Part shown: positions 8,429-16,883 of the stretch, piece after piece
Layout: every line of letters starts with the position of its first letter
How positions within the stretch are numbered: position 1 is the first letter of the stretch
Assembly (NCBI GenBank): GCA_900541505.1
Contig: UQKK01000033.1
Coordinates: forward strand, 1 to 34,896
Source: an uncultured Ruminococcus sp.
Lineage (GTDB): Bacteria > Bacillota > Clostridia > Lachnospirales > Lachnospiraceae
Length of the DNA: 34,896 nt
Reading direction: 5' to 3'
Notes under the pieces: generated by a model
The model's database searches: none
Seen by the model: the letters and a program-made list of their open reading frames with translations, nothing else
What the model was told of the DNA's origin: nothing
Made by a program: the position numbers and the translations under genes

Positions 8429-8605
8429 ATGATGCATGTCTTTTATTGCATAAAATGCAAAAGATACCACTACACCAACAATAAAGCTCATGCCGTCTGT
8501 TGCGGACAGCCGATGTATTTTGTGGATGTAGATTTCACCGATTTCGTCCGTATGGATGAATCTGAACGTGAAAATTTTCTTATGCTTTATTCTCTCGCAG
8601 AATAA
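8429..8605 (+). CDS. Small Cys-rich protein, possible zinc ribbon
   Basis: A 58-residue protein beginning MMHVFYCIKCKRYHYTNN. A CxxC pair near residue 7 and a CC pair near residue 30 (AVCCGQPMYF) could hold one zinc, as in small rubredoxin-like or zinc-ribbon proteins. The C-terminal third is acidic. I do not recognise a named family. The ATG at 8429 is chosen because AAGGAGGGG stands 7 bases before it; an ATG at 8390 would add 13 residues encoding the ribosome binding site region. It is a single-gene unit: the transglutaminase-like gene diverges upstream and a strong terminator follows the stop. Confidence 0.7.
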   Translation: MMHVFYCIKCKRYHYTNNKAHAVCCGQPMYFVDVDFTDFVRMDESERENFLMLYSLAE

Positions 8606-8610
8606 ATTTC

Positions 8611-8645
8611 GCCGGAGCAGAACCTGTCTTTCTGCTCCGGCTTTT
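8611..8645 (+). terminator. Rho-independent terminator
   Basis: GCCGGAGCAG and CTGCTCCGGC form a perfect 10-bp stem with an 11-base loop, followed by TTTTC. It starts 5 bases after the stop of the 58-residue protein. Confidence 0.85.
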
Positions 8646-8733
8646 CGTGCTCTTACCTGGCAAATATCCTTTTGGTCCCGGCAAAACTCTTATCGGTTCC
8701 GGCAAATGTTCTATCTGCTCTGTCAACTCCCTT

Positions 8734-10005
8734 TTATACCAGCTCCGCTATCCGCGATACTCCCACGTAGATGCCGGATATCTTATACCAGGTGGCATAA
8801 TCCACCTTTCCCGTCACCGGCAGGTCGAACACGGACTGAAATTTCTCCACCGCCGCCTGGGTAGCCGGTCCGTAGATGCCGTCCGCCGTGACCTTGGGAA
8901 TTGCCGGATAGGCTTCCGCTATGACATTTAACTGCTCCTGCATCTGGCGCACCTTATCCCCGCTGGAACCGACCTCCAGTGTATAGCCCGGCCATGAAGA
9001 AGGAATACCGGAAATCTCCTGCGCCATATTGATGTACATATCATCCCCGTAAAAATACCGGAGAATCTCAATCGCCGAATACCCCTGGTCCCCCAGAGAC
9101 TTCGAGCCCCACTGCGTCATCCAGTTTGGACAGGTCACCCGCCGCCCGTCGCAGTACTGCGTGAGGATTGGCTGCCGCACATTGGGGCGGGATAGATAAT
9201 TAGAGAACAATTCATCCACCACAACAGAGATAGTATCATAGACATTCCTCTCCGGTATCCACTTGTGGTCGAAAGCAGTGGAAGATGTGATGGTAAAATC
9301 ATACCCTTTATTCCGGTACCACTCCGTGTACACGCGGTTTAAGGTAAAGGACATGATAGCCAGCACGTTTGCCCGAATCGTATTCGTAGGCCAGGTGGCA
9401 TATATCTCACTGGACGCCACATTCTTGATGTAATCTCTGTACCTCACATAATAATTTTTCGCCGTTGTATCCCTGGGCGAACCGTCATGTACCACGATGT
9501 ACTCCGGCACAACTACCCGGCTTAAGACAATCTCCCCGGTCTCATTTACCGGCTTTATCTCATCCTCCGCGATTTTCGGAGGGTACTCCGCATACAGCGT
9601 ATGCGCAGGAATCACGAAGACCTCTTCCTCCTCTGTGCCGTCCGCCCTGGGACGCATGCGCACATTCTGGATTGCCTTCACATCTGCCAGTATCTCTGCT
9701 CCCGAGATACTCACCGGCTCAAATCCCGGCGCGCTGATATCCAGCGTATATTCCGCGTAGGGCTGTATATCATTGTCCACATCCAGACTGTACTCCACCG
9801 GCGGGGCGTCCAAGTCCACTGTCTCCGTCTGTCCCGATGAATCCGTATCGAGCTGTTCCAGCGTCCCGCCCGGGATTCCCGTGTAAGAAATAGAAATCCT
9901 GGCATCCGCCACCGGATAATTATCTACCGATGAAGTGACATTTACCTGAAGCTGCCCTTTTCCTCCTGCTGCATTTTCATTCTGAGCTATTTTTACCTGA
10001 TTCAT
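8734..10005 (-). CDS. Peptidoglycan-binding protein with SpoIID-like core
   Basis: A 423-residue protein. N-terminal residues about 20-120 resemble a carboxypeptidase-regulatory (prealbumin-like) beta domain. The middle (about 170-335), with VPEYIVVHDGSP, YRDYIKNVASSEIY and GSKSLGDQGYSA, resembles the SpoIID/LytB-type region of clostridial wall proteins. The last 75 residues form a PG_binding_1 repeat (VRQMQEQLN, DGIYGPATQAAVEKFQ, DYATWYKI). The role is probably in wall or spore-cortex remodelling, by family resemblance. No signal peptide is seen, so it may act in the cytosol or leave by another route. The ATG at 10005 has GAGGA 5-6 bases upstream; a GTG at 10017 overlaps that site. It is encoded downstream of rseP, 73 bases away on the same strand. 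Confidence 0.75.
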   Translation of the reverse strand: MNQVKIAQNENAAGGKGQLQVNVTSSVDNYPVADARISISYTGIPGGTLEQLDTDSSGQTETVDLDAPPVEYSLDVDNDIQPYAEYTLDISAPGFEPVSISGAEILADVKAIQNVRMRPRADGTEEEEVFVIPAHTLYAEYPPKIAEDEIKPVNETGEIVLSRVVVPEYIVVHDGSPRDTTAKNYYVRYRDYIKNVASSEIYATWPTNTIRANVLAIMSFTLNRVYTEWYRNKGYDFTITSSTAFDHKWIPERNVYDTISVVVDELFSNYLSRPNVRQPILTQYCDGRRVTCPNWMTQWGSKSLGDQGYSAIEILRYFYGDDMYINMAQEISGIPSSWPGYTLEVGSSGDKVRQMQEQLNVIAEAYPAIPKVTADGIYGPATQAAVEKFQSVFDLPVTGKVDYATWYKISGIYVGVSRIAELV

Positions 10006-10078
10006 GAAATTCCTCACAACACGACTCTCTCCTAAATATATGCAGCGTTTTCCTGTTTTGGAACTTCAATCCTCATTT

Positions 10079-11116
10079 TTACATAAACAATTTAGTGATG
10101 TCATTAAACATGACAAAGACCATCAGCACCATCAAAAGAGCGAATCCCGCAAAGTGCACCATGCCTTCCTTCTCCGGCGGCACCCGCTTTCCTCTTATCG
10201 CCTCGATGATGAGAAACACAAGCCTTCCCCCGTCCAGAGCCGGAATCGGCAGAAGGTTCATAATGGCTAAATTGGCGGTAATCAAGATGCCTATGGTCAT
10301 CATATTGAGCACCACCACCCTTAGGCCCGCCGCCGCTGACTGCTGATATGTGCTGTCCACAAAATCCACGATTCCCACCGGTCCGGAGAGGTCTTTCATT
10401 CCCGCCTGCCCGGTCACCAGCATGCGCAGGCAGTCAAAGGTATAGTCCACCCAGTACTTCACATTGTAGGCGCCATACTGAAGCGACCCCAGAATACCAG
10501 GATGTTCTGCTTCACCGCTGCTTGCCACACCCAGCTTTTTGTAGGCATCATTCTCCAGCTGCCGAAGCTCCAGCGTCACTGTGTATTCCTTTCCATCCCG
10601 CTCATAGACCACTTCCGCTTCCTCTTCGTCCGCGTGGGTCATGGTATACAGGCTGATTTCATCCCAAAGGTGGATATTCTTTCCGTTGATTTCTTTTATC
10701 ACATCGCCCGCACGGATTCCTTCTTCATAGGCTGCATACCCAGGCTCCACCGCATCGACCTTCGGTGAAAGATAGCCGACCCAGCCCACCATGATGGTAC
10801 ACAAAATCCACGCCAGAATCAGATTGAACAGCGGTCCCGCGAAAATAACCGCCATCCGCGCCCACACAGATTTGCTGTTAAAGCTTCCCTCTGACATATC
10901 GTCGGCGTCGTCCTCTCCCATCATACACGCTCCGCCCAGGGGCAGAAGCTTTAAGGAAAACTTCGTCTCACCGAACTGTTTTCCAATCAAAGTCGGTCCA
11001 AGCCCTAAAGAAAATTCATCTACACGGATTTTATTTGCCTTTGCGACAAGGAAATGTCCAAGCTCATGGAATATGATGATTCCGCTGAACATCAGTATCG
11101 CTATAATGATTCCCAT
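10079..11116 (-). CDS. rseP: RseP-type site-2 intramembrane metalloprotease
   Basis: A 345-residue membrane zinc protease of the S2P/M50 family. It cleaves membrane-embedded regulators such as anti-sigma factors after a first cut. The zinc motif HELGH (H17, E18, H21) lies in the first membrane segment. A PDZ domain occupies about residues 115-190 (YEEGIRAGDVIKEINGK). The second catalytic motif NLLPIPALDGGR is near residues 285-300, followed by a last membrane segment. The ATG is preceded by AGGTGG at good spacing. The gene is the last of the dxr-rseP pair (3-base gap). No anti-sigma target lies nearby. Confidence 0.93.
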   Translation of the reverse strand: MGIIIAILMFSGIIIFHELGHFLVAKANKIRVDEFSLGLGPTLIGKQFGETKFSLKLLPLGGACMMGEDDADDMSEGSFNSKSVWARMAVIFAGPLFNLILAWILCTIMVGWVGYLSPKVDAVEPGYAAYEEGIRAGDVIKEINGKNIHLWDEISLYTMTHADEEEAEVVYERDGKEYTVTLELRQLENDAYKKLGVASSGEAEHPGILGSLQYGAYNVKYWVDYTFDCLRMLVTGQAGMKDLSGPVGIVDFVDSTYQQSAAAGLRVVVLNMMTIGILITANLAIMNLLPIPALDGGRLVFLIIEAIRGKRVPPEKEGMVHFAGFALLMVLMVFVMFNDITKLFM

Positions 11117-11119
11117 ACA

Positions 11120-12262
11120 CTACCACCTGTTTTTAATAAATTCATATGTCTCTTGCTCGGTATTTAGTATTTCCTCTACTGTGGGATTTACGATATTTTT
11201 ATGGTTTTCCATACACGACTGTATGATTTCCGGTATCTGTAAATACTTTATTTTTCTGTCTAAAAACATCCCCACCGCTTTTTCATTTGCCGCATTGAAC
11301 ACTGTCGGCAGGCTTCCGCCCTGTCTTCCCGCCTCATACGCCAGCTTCAGCCCGTAGAAAGTCTCCATGTCCGGCGCCTCAAAGGTAATCTGTGACAGCT
11401 TCCAGAAATCCAGCCTGTCCCCCGGCAGATATCTCCTCTCCGGATAATACAGCGCATACTGGATAGGCAGTTTCATATCCGGCGTCCCGAGCTGCGCGAT
11501 GACCGCTCCGTCCGTATACTCCACCATGGAATGGATGATGCTCTGGGGCTGTACGACCACCTCGACTTTCTCTACCGGGACATCGAACAGCCATTTTGCC
11601 TCTATCACTTCCAGCCCTTTGTTTACCATAGTGGAGGAATCGATGGTAATCTTCCTTCCCATCTCCCAATTGGGGTGCTTGAGCGCATCTTCCACCTGGA
11701 TATTTTCAAGTTCTGATTTCTTTCTGCCCCTGAATGGTCCCCCGGAAGCTGTGAGCAGAATTTTTGCCACCTGCTTTTTCTCTCCGCCCTGAAGGGACTG
11801 AAAAATAGCGCTGTGCTCGCTGTCCACAGGCAGGATAGACACCCCGTGTTCCTCTGCCAGCGGCATGATGAGATGCCCCGCTGTCACCAATGTCTCCTTA
11901 TTTGCCAGCGCAATGTCTTTCCCTGCGCGGATGGCTTCGATGGTGGGGAGGATTCCTATCATTCCCACAATGGCAGTCACCAGAATCTCCGACTCCGCAA
12001 ATGCCGCCACCTCAAGAAGTCCCTCCATACCGGATGCCACCTTCACATCCAGGTCTTTTATATTTTCCCTAAGGCTCTTCGCCTTCTCCTCGCTCCATAC
12101 AGCGGCGAGCTTCGGACGATATTTTCGTATCTGCTGTTCCAGCAGTGTGATATTAGAGCCCGCTGCCAGCGCGCACACCTCAATATCTCCGTTATTGTCC
12201 ACCACTTCCAAAGTCTGGGTCCCAATGGAACCCGTAGAGCCCAATATGGCTATTTTCTTCAT
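11120..12262 (-). CDS. dxr: 1-deoxy-D-xylulose 5-phosphate reductoisomerase
   Basis: A 380-residue cytosolic enzyme, the normal length. It converts DXP to methylerythritol 4-phosphate with NADPH, the first committed step of the MEP isoprenoid route that feeds undecaprenyl phosphate synthesis. Visible motifs are the NADPH loop GSTGSIG at 8-14, ALANKETLV and the metal-binding LPVDSEHSA, with GPFRG and HPNWEMG further on. The ATG has GGAGG 8 bases upstream. The gene lies 12 bases after cdsA and 3 bases before rseP, in the classical order uppS-cdsA-dxr-rseP. Confidence 0.97.
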   Translation of the reverse strand: MKKIAILGSTGSIGTQTLEVVDNNGDIEVCALAAGSNITLLEQQIRKYRPKLAAVWSEEKAKSLRENIKDLDVKVASGMEGLLEVAAFAESEILVTAIVGMIGILPTIEAIRAGKDIALANKETLVTAGHLIMPLAEEHGVSILPVDSEHSAIFQSLQGGEKKQVAKILLTASGGPFRGRKKSELENIQVEDALKHPNWEMGRKITIDSSTMVNKGLEVIEAKWLFDVPVEKVEVVVQPQSIIHSMVEYTDGAVIAQLGTPDMKLPIQYALYYPERRYLPGDRLDFWKLSQITFEAPDMETFYGLKLAYEAGRQGGSLPTVFNAANEKAVGMFLDRKIKYLQIPEIIQSCMENHKNIVNPTVEEILNTEQETYEFIKNRW

Positions 12263-12274
12263 CTGTATTTCCTC

Positions 12275-13087
12275 CTACAAAAGAACAGCCAGACAGTAGA
12301 TAATCGGCGCTGTGAAAATCACACTGTCAAACCGGTCCAGGATTCCCCCATGCCCCGGTATCAGCTTTCCGTAGTCTTTGATATTGTGCTTTCTCTTAAT
12401 CGCGGAAGCCGCCAAATCTCCAATCTGGGAGACCGCGCCTCCTACCGCGCCGATGATGGCGTAGCTAACCGCGTTTGCGCCCGCATCGCCCCAGTGGTTC
12501 ACTGCGAGAGCATACAGCACTCCGATAAGCGCTGCTCCGATGATGCCGCCGATTCCGCCTTCCACGGATTTCTTGGGGCTCAAAACAGGAGCCATCTTGT
12601 GCTTCCCGATGAGCATCCCCACACAGTACGCGCAGGTGTCACAGCCCCACGCGCAGATGAATACCAGCCAGACTGTGAATACGCCGCCGTCAAGGATTCT
12701 CGTCTGATAGATAAAGGACAGCATAACTGCCACGTAAATCATGCCGAAAAATGCCGCCATCACCTGCTCAGTCCGGTATTTCGGATAGGTGAAGACCATC
12801 ACTGCCATCAGGCAGATGAGCATCGCCACAAAAAGCAGGACAAACACTTCCGGCAGCCGTTCCATCAGCATCTCCTTGTGATAGAGCGCCGCGTAGTAGA
12901 GAATGGCAAAAATGTAGCCGCAGATTCCCAGAGGACTTTTGTGTATCTCGAAGACTTTGTACAATTCCGTCATCCCCACCAGGCTGATAACAAGCATAGT
13001 CGCAAACAGGATACCGCCGCCGGAAATCACCGTGATGAGAGCGATGATTACCAATAGTATTCCACTTAACAAACGTGTCTTAAACAT
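12275..13087 (-). CDS. cdsA: Phosphatidate cytidylyltransferase
   Basis: A 270-residue multispanning membrane enzyme that makes CDP-diacylglycerol from phosphatidic acid and CTP for phospholipid synthesis. At least seven hydrophobic segments are seen. The family signature sits near the C-terminus: SAIKRKHNIKDYGKLIPGHG followed by GILDRFDS, with the metal-binding Asp residues intact. The ATG is preceded by AAGGAGGGACAGG. It overlaps the end of uppS by 8 bases, so the two are translationally coupled. Confidence 0.96.
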   Translation of the reverse strand: MFKTRLLSGILLVIIALITVISGGGILFATMLVISLVGMTELYKVFEIHKSPLGICGYIFAILYYAALYHKEMLMERLPEVFVLLFVAMLICLMAVMVFTYPKYRTEQVMAAFFGMIYVAVMLSFIYQTRILDGGVFTVWLVFICAWGCDTCAYCVGMLIGKHKMAPVLSPKKSVEGGIGGIIGAALIGVLYALAVNHWGDAGANAVSYAIIGAVGGAVSQIGDLAASAIKRKHNIKDYGKLIPGHGGILDRFDSVIFTAPIIYCLAVLL

Positions 13088-13796
13088 CCTGTCCCTCCTT
13101 TACGCCTCCGAAGCGCCTGTCTCTCTGATTGTACTGCGCAATCGCTTTTTCCAGCTCTTGTTTTGTAAAATCCGGCCACGGAACTTCAGTAAAATAAAAC
13201 TCCGTGTAGGCGAGCTGCCACAGAAGATAGTTGGACAGCCGCTGCTCGCCGCTGGTGCGTATCAGTAAATCCGGGTCAGGGATTTCCCTTGTATCCAGAT
13301 AGGAGGCAAAGAGCGCCTCGTCAATCTCTTCGGGATTCACCTTTCCGTCTGCGCAATCCTTTGCCAGACTGCGCGCCGCGCGGGTCATCTCGTCCCGGCT
13401 CCCGTAGTTGAGGGCAATGGTGAAATTCAGTCCCCCATTGTCCTTACTCGCCTCCTCCAGCTCGCGAATCCGGCTCTTAATATCCTCATCCAGGGGCTCG
13501 ATGTCCCCGATTACCCGGATTTTCATGTCATTTTTCTCTGCTGTCTTCAGGCAGATCTTCATATAGTTGCGGAGCAGTTTCATCAGAGCATCCACCTCAT
13601 TTTGGGGGCGGTTCCAGTTCTCCGTGGAAAACGCGTACACTGTCAGATATTTAATCCCCATGCGCCATGCTTCCTCACAGATTCTCTCTACGTTCTTGCT
13701 CCCCTGGGCATGACCGTAGTTTCTGGGCATCCCTTTCGCCTTCGCCCAGCGCCCGTTTCCATCCAAAATAATCGCAACATGCCGCGGTACATTCAT
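13080..13796 (-). CDS. uppS: Undecaprenyl diphosphate synthase (isoprenyl transferase)
   Basis: A 238-residue cis-prenyltransferase that condenses farnesyl diphosphate with isopentenyl diphosphate to make the C55 carrier for wall synthesis. It has the N-terminal HVAIILDGNGRWAKA with catalytic Asp12, then YAFSTENWNRP, and the C-terminal PDLLIRTSGEQRLSNYLLWQ and substrate-binding GxRxRRFGG-type end (RDRRFGG). AGGAGG stands 8 bases before the ATG. An intrinsic hairpin with a T run separates it from frr, so its expression may depend partly on read-through. The product is presumably cytosolic and peripheral to the membrane. Confidence 0.96.
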   Translation of the reverse strand: MNVPRHVAIILDGNGRWAKAKGMPRNYGHAQGSKNVERICEEAWRMGIKYLTVYAFSTENWNRPQNEVDALMKLLRNYMKICLKTAEKNDMKIRVIGDIEPLDEDIKSRIRELEEASKDNGGLNFTIALNYGSRDEMTRAARSLAKDCADGKVNPEEIDEALFASYLDTREIPDPDLLIRTSGEQRLSNYLLWQLAYTEFYFTEVPWPDFTKQELEKAIAQYNQRDRRFGGVKEGQDV

Positions 13797-13817
13797 TGTA
13801 CTATCCTCCTAAATCGA

Positions 13818-13856
13818 TAAAAAGGGGCTGCAAGTAGGATGTACTTAAAGCCCCTC
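13818..13856 (-). terminator. Intrinsic terminator between frr and uppS
   Basis: On the minus strand AGGGGCT and AGCCCCT form a stem with an inner AAGTA/TACTT helix, followed by TTTTTAT. It lies about 22 bases before the uppS start codon, so it probably attenuates transcription entering uppS-cdsA-dxr-rseP, or there is a further promoter not seen here. Confidence 0.7.
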
Positions 13857-13882
13857 TAAATTCTCTCCCCGGTCATTCAAAT

Positions 13883-13933
13883 CCCGCTTGAGCGGGCGAG
13901 CCGGAAAATCGGCTCGAATCGCACTTGTGCGAT
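13883..13933. repeat. Three back-to-back short perfect hairpins
   Basis: Within 51 bases are CCCGCT-TG-AGCGGG (13883-13896), CGAGCCG-GAAAAT-CGGCTCG (13897-13916) and ATCGCAC-TT-GTGCGAT (13918-13933). The last ends 2 bases from the frr stop codon. The arrangement looks like a compact palindromic intergenic element. No long T run follows directly on either strand, so it is not a simple terminator; the separate terminator at 13818-13856 does that job. Confidence 0.65.
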
Positions 13934-13935
13934 GA

Positions 13936-14487
13936 TTATACCGTAAGCACTTCTTTTGATTTTGCCTCGATTGCCTTATCAACCTGTGCAATGTATTTAT
14001 CTGTCAGTTTCTGCAGTTCATCTTCCAAATCCTTGATTCCATCCTCGGAAATCTCTGTGCCCTTTAATTTCTTGAGAGCGTCGTTTCCGTCCCTGCGGAT
14101 GTTGCGGACCGCTACCTTCGCCGCCTCGCCTTTCTTCTTGACATCCTTTACCAGTTCCTTTCTGCGCTCCTCGGTGAGCTCAGGGAACACCAGGCGGATA
14201 GCAGAACCGTCGTTGGTCGGGTTAATGCCGATATCGGAAGTGAGGATTGCCTTCTCAATCTCCTTGAGCATGCTCTTCTCCCACGGCTGAATCTGAATCA
14301 TGCGCGCCTCCGGCACAGATACATTCGCCACCTGCTGTATCGGTGTAGGAGCTCCATAGTAATTAACACTTAATTTGTCCAGCACATGCGGATTGGCACG
14401 CCCTGCACGTATCGTCACAAGCTCTGCGTTCAGATTGTTGAGTGTCTTTGTCATCTTCTCATCGTAAATTGTCAATTTTTCATTCAT
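13936..14487 (-). CDS. frr: Ribosome recycling factor
   Basis: A 183-residue protein, full family length. With EF-G it splits the post-termination ribosome. Typical stretches are NPHVLDKLSVNYYGAPTPIQ, ARMIQIQPWEKSML, NPTNDGSAIRLVFPELTEER and the helical C-terminus that forms the three-helix bundle. The ATG at 14487 is used because AGGAGG is 8 bases upstream; a TTG two codons earlier is only 2 bases from the site. It lies 12 bases after pyrH, the conserved pyrH-frr order. Confidence 0.97.
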   Translation of the reverse strand: MNEKLTIYDEKMTKTLNNLNAELVTIRAGRANPHVLDKLSVNYYGAPTPIQQVANVSVPEARMIQIQPWEKSMLKEIEKAILTSDIGINPTNDGSAIRLVFPELTEERRKELVKDVKKKGEAAKVAVRNIRRDGNDALKKLKGTEISEDGIKDLEDELQKLTDKYIAQVDKAIEAKSKEVLTV

Positions 14488-14499
14488 ATCCAAGTCCTC

Positions 14500-15195
14500 C
14501 TACACTGTTACTTTTGTTCCGGTAAATGTTCCGTTTATGGTGTTTGCAATACTGTTTTCCTCGTTAAGCCCGAATACCAGCATGGGCATCTTATTCTCCA
14601 TACAGAGGATGGAAGCAGTCATATCCACTGCCATGAGCTTTTTATCTATCATCTCCTGGATGGAAATCTCGGCGTACTTCTTCGCCTCCGGGTTCAGCTT
14701 CGGGTCACTGTCATAAATCCCGTCAATCGCCTTAGCCAAAAGCATGGTATCTGCCTCGATGATGATGGCTCCTAAAACCGCCGTCGTATCTGTCGAAAAA
14801 TACGGATGACCTGTCCCGCCCGCAAGGAAGATGACCTTTCCGTTCTCCATCGCTTCGAGCGCGGCATCCTTTGAAAATACGGAAGTGAAGCTCCCGCATA
14901 TAAATGGGGTGAATACCTCTGTCTTCATCCCCGCGTACCTGAAAATGTCGGAAACATAAATACAGTTCATCACCGTGGCGAGCATCCCAATCTGGTCCGC
15001 CTTTGTCCGGTCAATCGTCTCACTCGTGCGGCCTCTCCAGAAATTGCCGCCTCCGGTCACCACCGCGACCTGAATCCCCGCATCGACAAGCTGCTTCACC
15101 TGGCGCGCAACCTCCAGACAGGTCTCCTCGTCAAACCCGGTCTTCTTCTCCCCGGCAAGTGCTTCCCCGCTTAACTTCAGCAATACTCTTTTCAT
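14500..15195 (-). CDS. pyrH: UMP kinase
   Basis: A 231-residue cytosolic amino-acid-kinase-fold enzyme that phosphorylates UMP to UDP. Conserved features are KRVLLKLSGEAL at the N-terminus (K7 region), TGGGNFWRGR, the DQIGMLATVMN helix and GTGHPYFSTDT. AAAGGAG stands 7 bases before the ATG. In most relatives tsf lies directly upstream; here an lrgAB-clc operon and about 18 kb of other genes intervene. Confidence 0.97.
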   Translation of the reverse strand: MKRVLLKLSGEALAGEKKTGFDEETCLEVARQVKQLVDAGIQVAVVTGGGNFWRGRTSETIDRTKADQIGMLATVMNCIYVSDIFRYAGMKTEVFTPFICGSFTSVFSKDAALEAMENGKVIFLAGGTGHPYFSTDTTAVLGAIIIEADTMLLAKAIDGIYDSDPKLNPEAKKYAEISIQEMIDKKLMAVDMTASILCMENKMPMLVFGLNEENSIANTINGTFTGTKVTV

Positions 15196-15252
15196 TTTTC
15201 CGGCTCCTTTAATCTTACGTTCTGTATAGCGCGGTCGTCTGACCGCAGCTAC

Positions 15253-16872
15253 CTAAAATGAAGTATAACATAACTTTTCCAATTTGTCATGTAAATATCC
15301 GGCATCCCGCTCATCTGTCATGACCGTGAGCTTATCTCCCGCAAGAAGGATGGTCCTGCCTTTGGGAATCTGCTCCTTTCCATCTCTTTCCAGTGCCACC
15401 AGCAGACAGTTGTCCGGCCATTTGATTTCCTTTACAGAGTGTCCCTCCGCAGAAGAACCACTCATGACCGCAAACTCCAGCAGGACTTTCTGCCCTCCCG
15501 CCCGCTTCTGGCTGCCGAAAGCTTCCGGATTCTCTTCCTGTCCCGTCTCTTTTTGCCTCTGTCCCTCCAGGATTCGCTCCAGAAGGCTCTCGTAAATAGG
15601 CGCGGACTTCAGAAGTGTCGCCACGATGTAAGCGGTGACGGAGACAATTGCCAGCGAGAGCATCTGACTCACTGTGCCGGACATCTCAAAGAGCAGGATA
15701 ATTCCCGTGATGGGCGCCCGCACCACTGCCGTAAAAAATCCCGCCATGGCAAGAAGCACAAAATTATTGATATACACGCTGTCCAGTCCGAACAGGCTGC
15801 CCGCTGCCATGGCAAAGATTCCTCCGATAAACGCGCCCAGGATTAACAGCGGGAAAAAGATACCGCCCGGCGCGCCGGAGCCAAAGCTCACTGCGGAAAA
15901 TAAGAACTTCACAAGCAGGGTCAGCACTGCCGCTTTTAAAAGCAGTTCCCCCTCTGTGAGGGACACAATAAGACCATGTCCGCTGCCCAGTACAGAGGGC
16001 ATCACAAGTCCCAAAACACCTGCTGTCAGAAATGCCGCAATCAGCCGTCCCGTTTCCTGAAAACGCTTTGTCCGCTTATATAATTCCTGGGCTTTTAACA
16101 TCGCCCAGTTGTAGAAAACTCCCGCAAGTCCCACTACAACTCCCAGAAGCAACAGCAGCCAGTAGTAATCCTGGGGCAGCACCTTTTCCAGCTGAAACTG
16201 AAAGACCGGGTCCAGCCCGATGATATAGGATGCGATATAATCCGCAGTCACAGAGGCTGTCATCACCGAAATTAAAACCGAGACGGAAAAACCTTTGTGG
16301 ATTTCCTCCAGAGCGAACATCATTCCCGCCAGGGGCGCATGGAATGCGGCTGCCAATCCAGCGCTCGCCCCGCAGGTCATCAGATGTCTCTCCTCCGTCT
16401 TATTTCTGTCCAGCGCCTGGGAGATTCCCTGTCCCGCCATGGCGCCGAGCTGAATGGACGGACCTTCCCGTCCCAGGGAGAGCCCGCCCAGAAGACACAA
16501 GAAACCGCCCAGAAATTTGGCAGGCAGCACCCGCCTCCAGTTCTGTGTAAGCTTCCCTGTGATTTCTCCCTCCACCTGGGGGATTCCGCTTCCGGATATC
16601 ATAGGCTCCCATTTCACCATCTTTCCCACCAGCACTGCCAGCAGAATCAACACAAAAAACCACCCTGCAATGCGCAGCGGATTCCTGCCGATAAAGGCAA
16701 GAATTTCCTCCAGCCATTTGTCGGCAAACTGCAGTGCCACCCGGTAAAAGAGAACCACCAGACCTGCAAGCACGCCGGTAAGAAGCCCCTCTCCAATCAG
16801 AATGACCGGGAAGCGCTGCGCCCGCTTCAGCACATGTGAAGTATCCTTTTTTAAAAGCTTCTTCATTCCCAT
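15253..16872 (-). CDS. CLC-type chloride/proton antiporter with TrkA-C domain
   Basis: A 539-residue membrane protein with about ten or more hydrophobic segments. CLC signatures are GSGIPQVEGE (94-103), GREGPSIQLG with the gating Glu136, the proton-pathway position in FALEEIHKG (E189/E190) and GIFFP. Ser in GSGIP fits a chloride-type rather than fluoride-type CLC, and both glutamates suggest exchange rather than a passive channel. The last 75 residues form a TrkA-C domain, a likely ligand-binding regulator. A longer reading to 17007 overlaps lrgB and is rejected: the ATG at 16872 has AAGGA 8 bases upstream and lies 11 bases after the lrgB stop. It is co-transcribed with lrgAB. Confidence 0.9.
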   Translation of the reverse strand: MGMKKLLKKDTSHVLKRAQRFPVILIGEGLLTGVLAGLVVLFYRVALQFADKWLEEILAFIGRNPLRIAGWFFVLILLAVLVGKMVKWEPMISGSGIPQVEGEITGKLTQNWRRVLPAKFLGGFLCLLGGLSLGREGPSIQLGAMAGQGISQALDRNKTEERHLMTCGASAGLAAAFHAPLAGMMFALEEIHKGFSVSVLISVMTASVTADYIASYIIGLDPVFQFQLEKVLPQDYYWLLLLLGVVVGLAGVFYNWAMLKAQELYKRTKRFQETGRLIAAFLTAGVLGLVMPSVLGSGHGLIVSLTEGELLLKAAVLTLLVKFLFSAVSFGSGAPGGIFFPLLILGAFIGGIFAMAAGSLFGLDSVYINNFVLLAMAGFFTAVVRAPITGIILLFEMSGTVSQMLSLAIVSVTAYIVATLLKSAPIYESLLERILEGQRQKETGQEENPEAFGSQKRAGGQKVLLEFAVMSGSSAEGHSVKEIKWPDNCLLVALERDGKEQIPKGRTILLAGDKLTVMTDERDAGYLHDKLEKLCYTSF

Positions 16873-16883
16873 CCCCGCTTTCC

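Noticed and set aside
11813..13057. A 414-codon plus-strand frame opposite dxr and cdsA
   Set aside because: It is antisense to two conserved genes and His/Arg-rich without domains; no ribosome binding site was seen.
13883..13933. Triple hairpin as a tRNA or other known structured RNA gene
   Set aside because: The stems are too short and have no acceptor or anticodon arms; no known RNA gene pattern fits.
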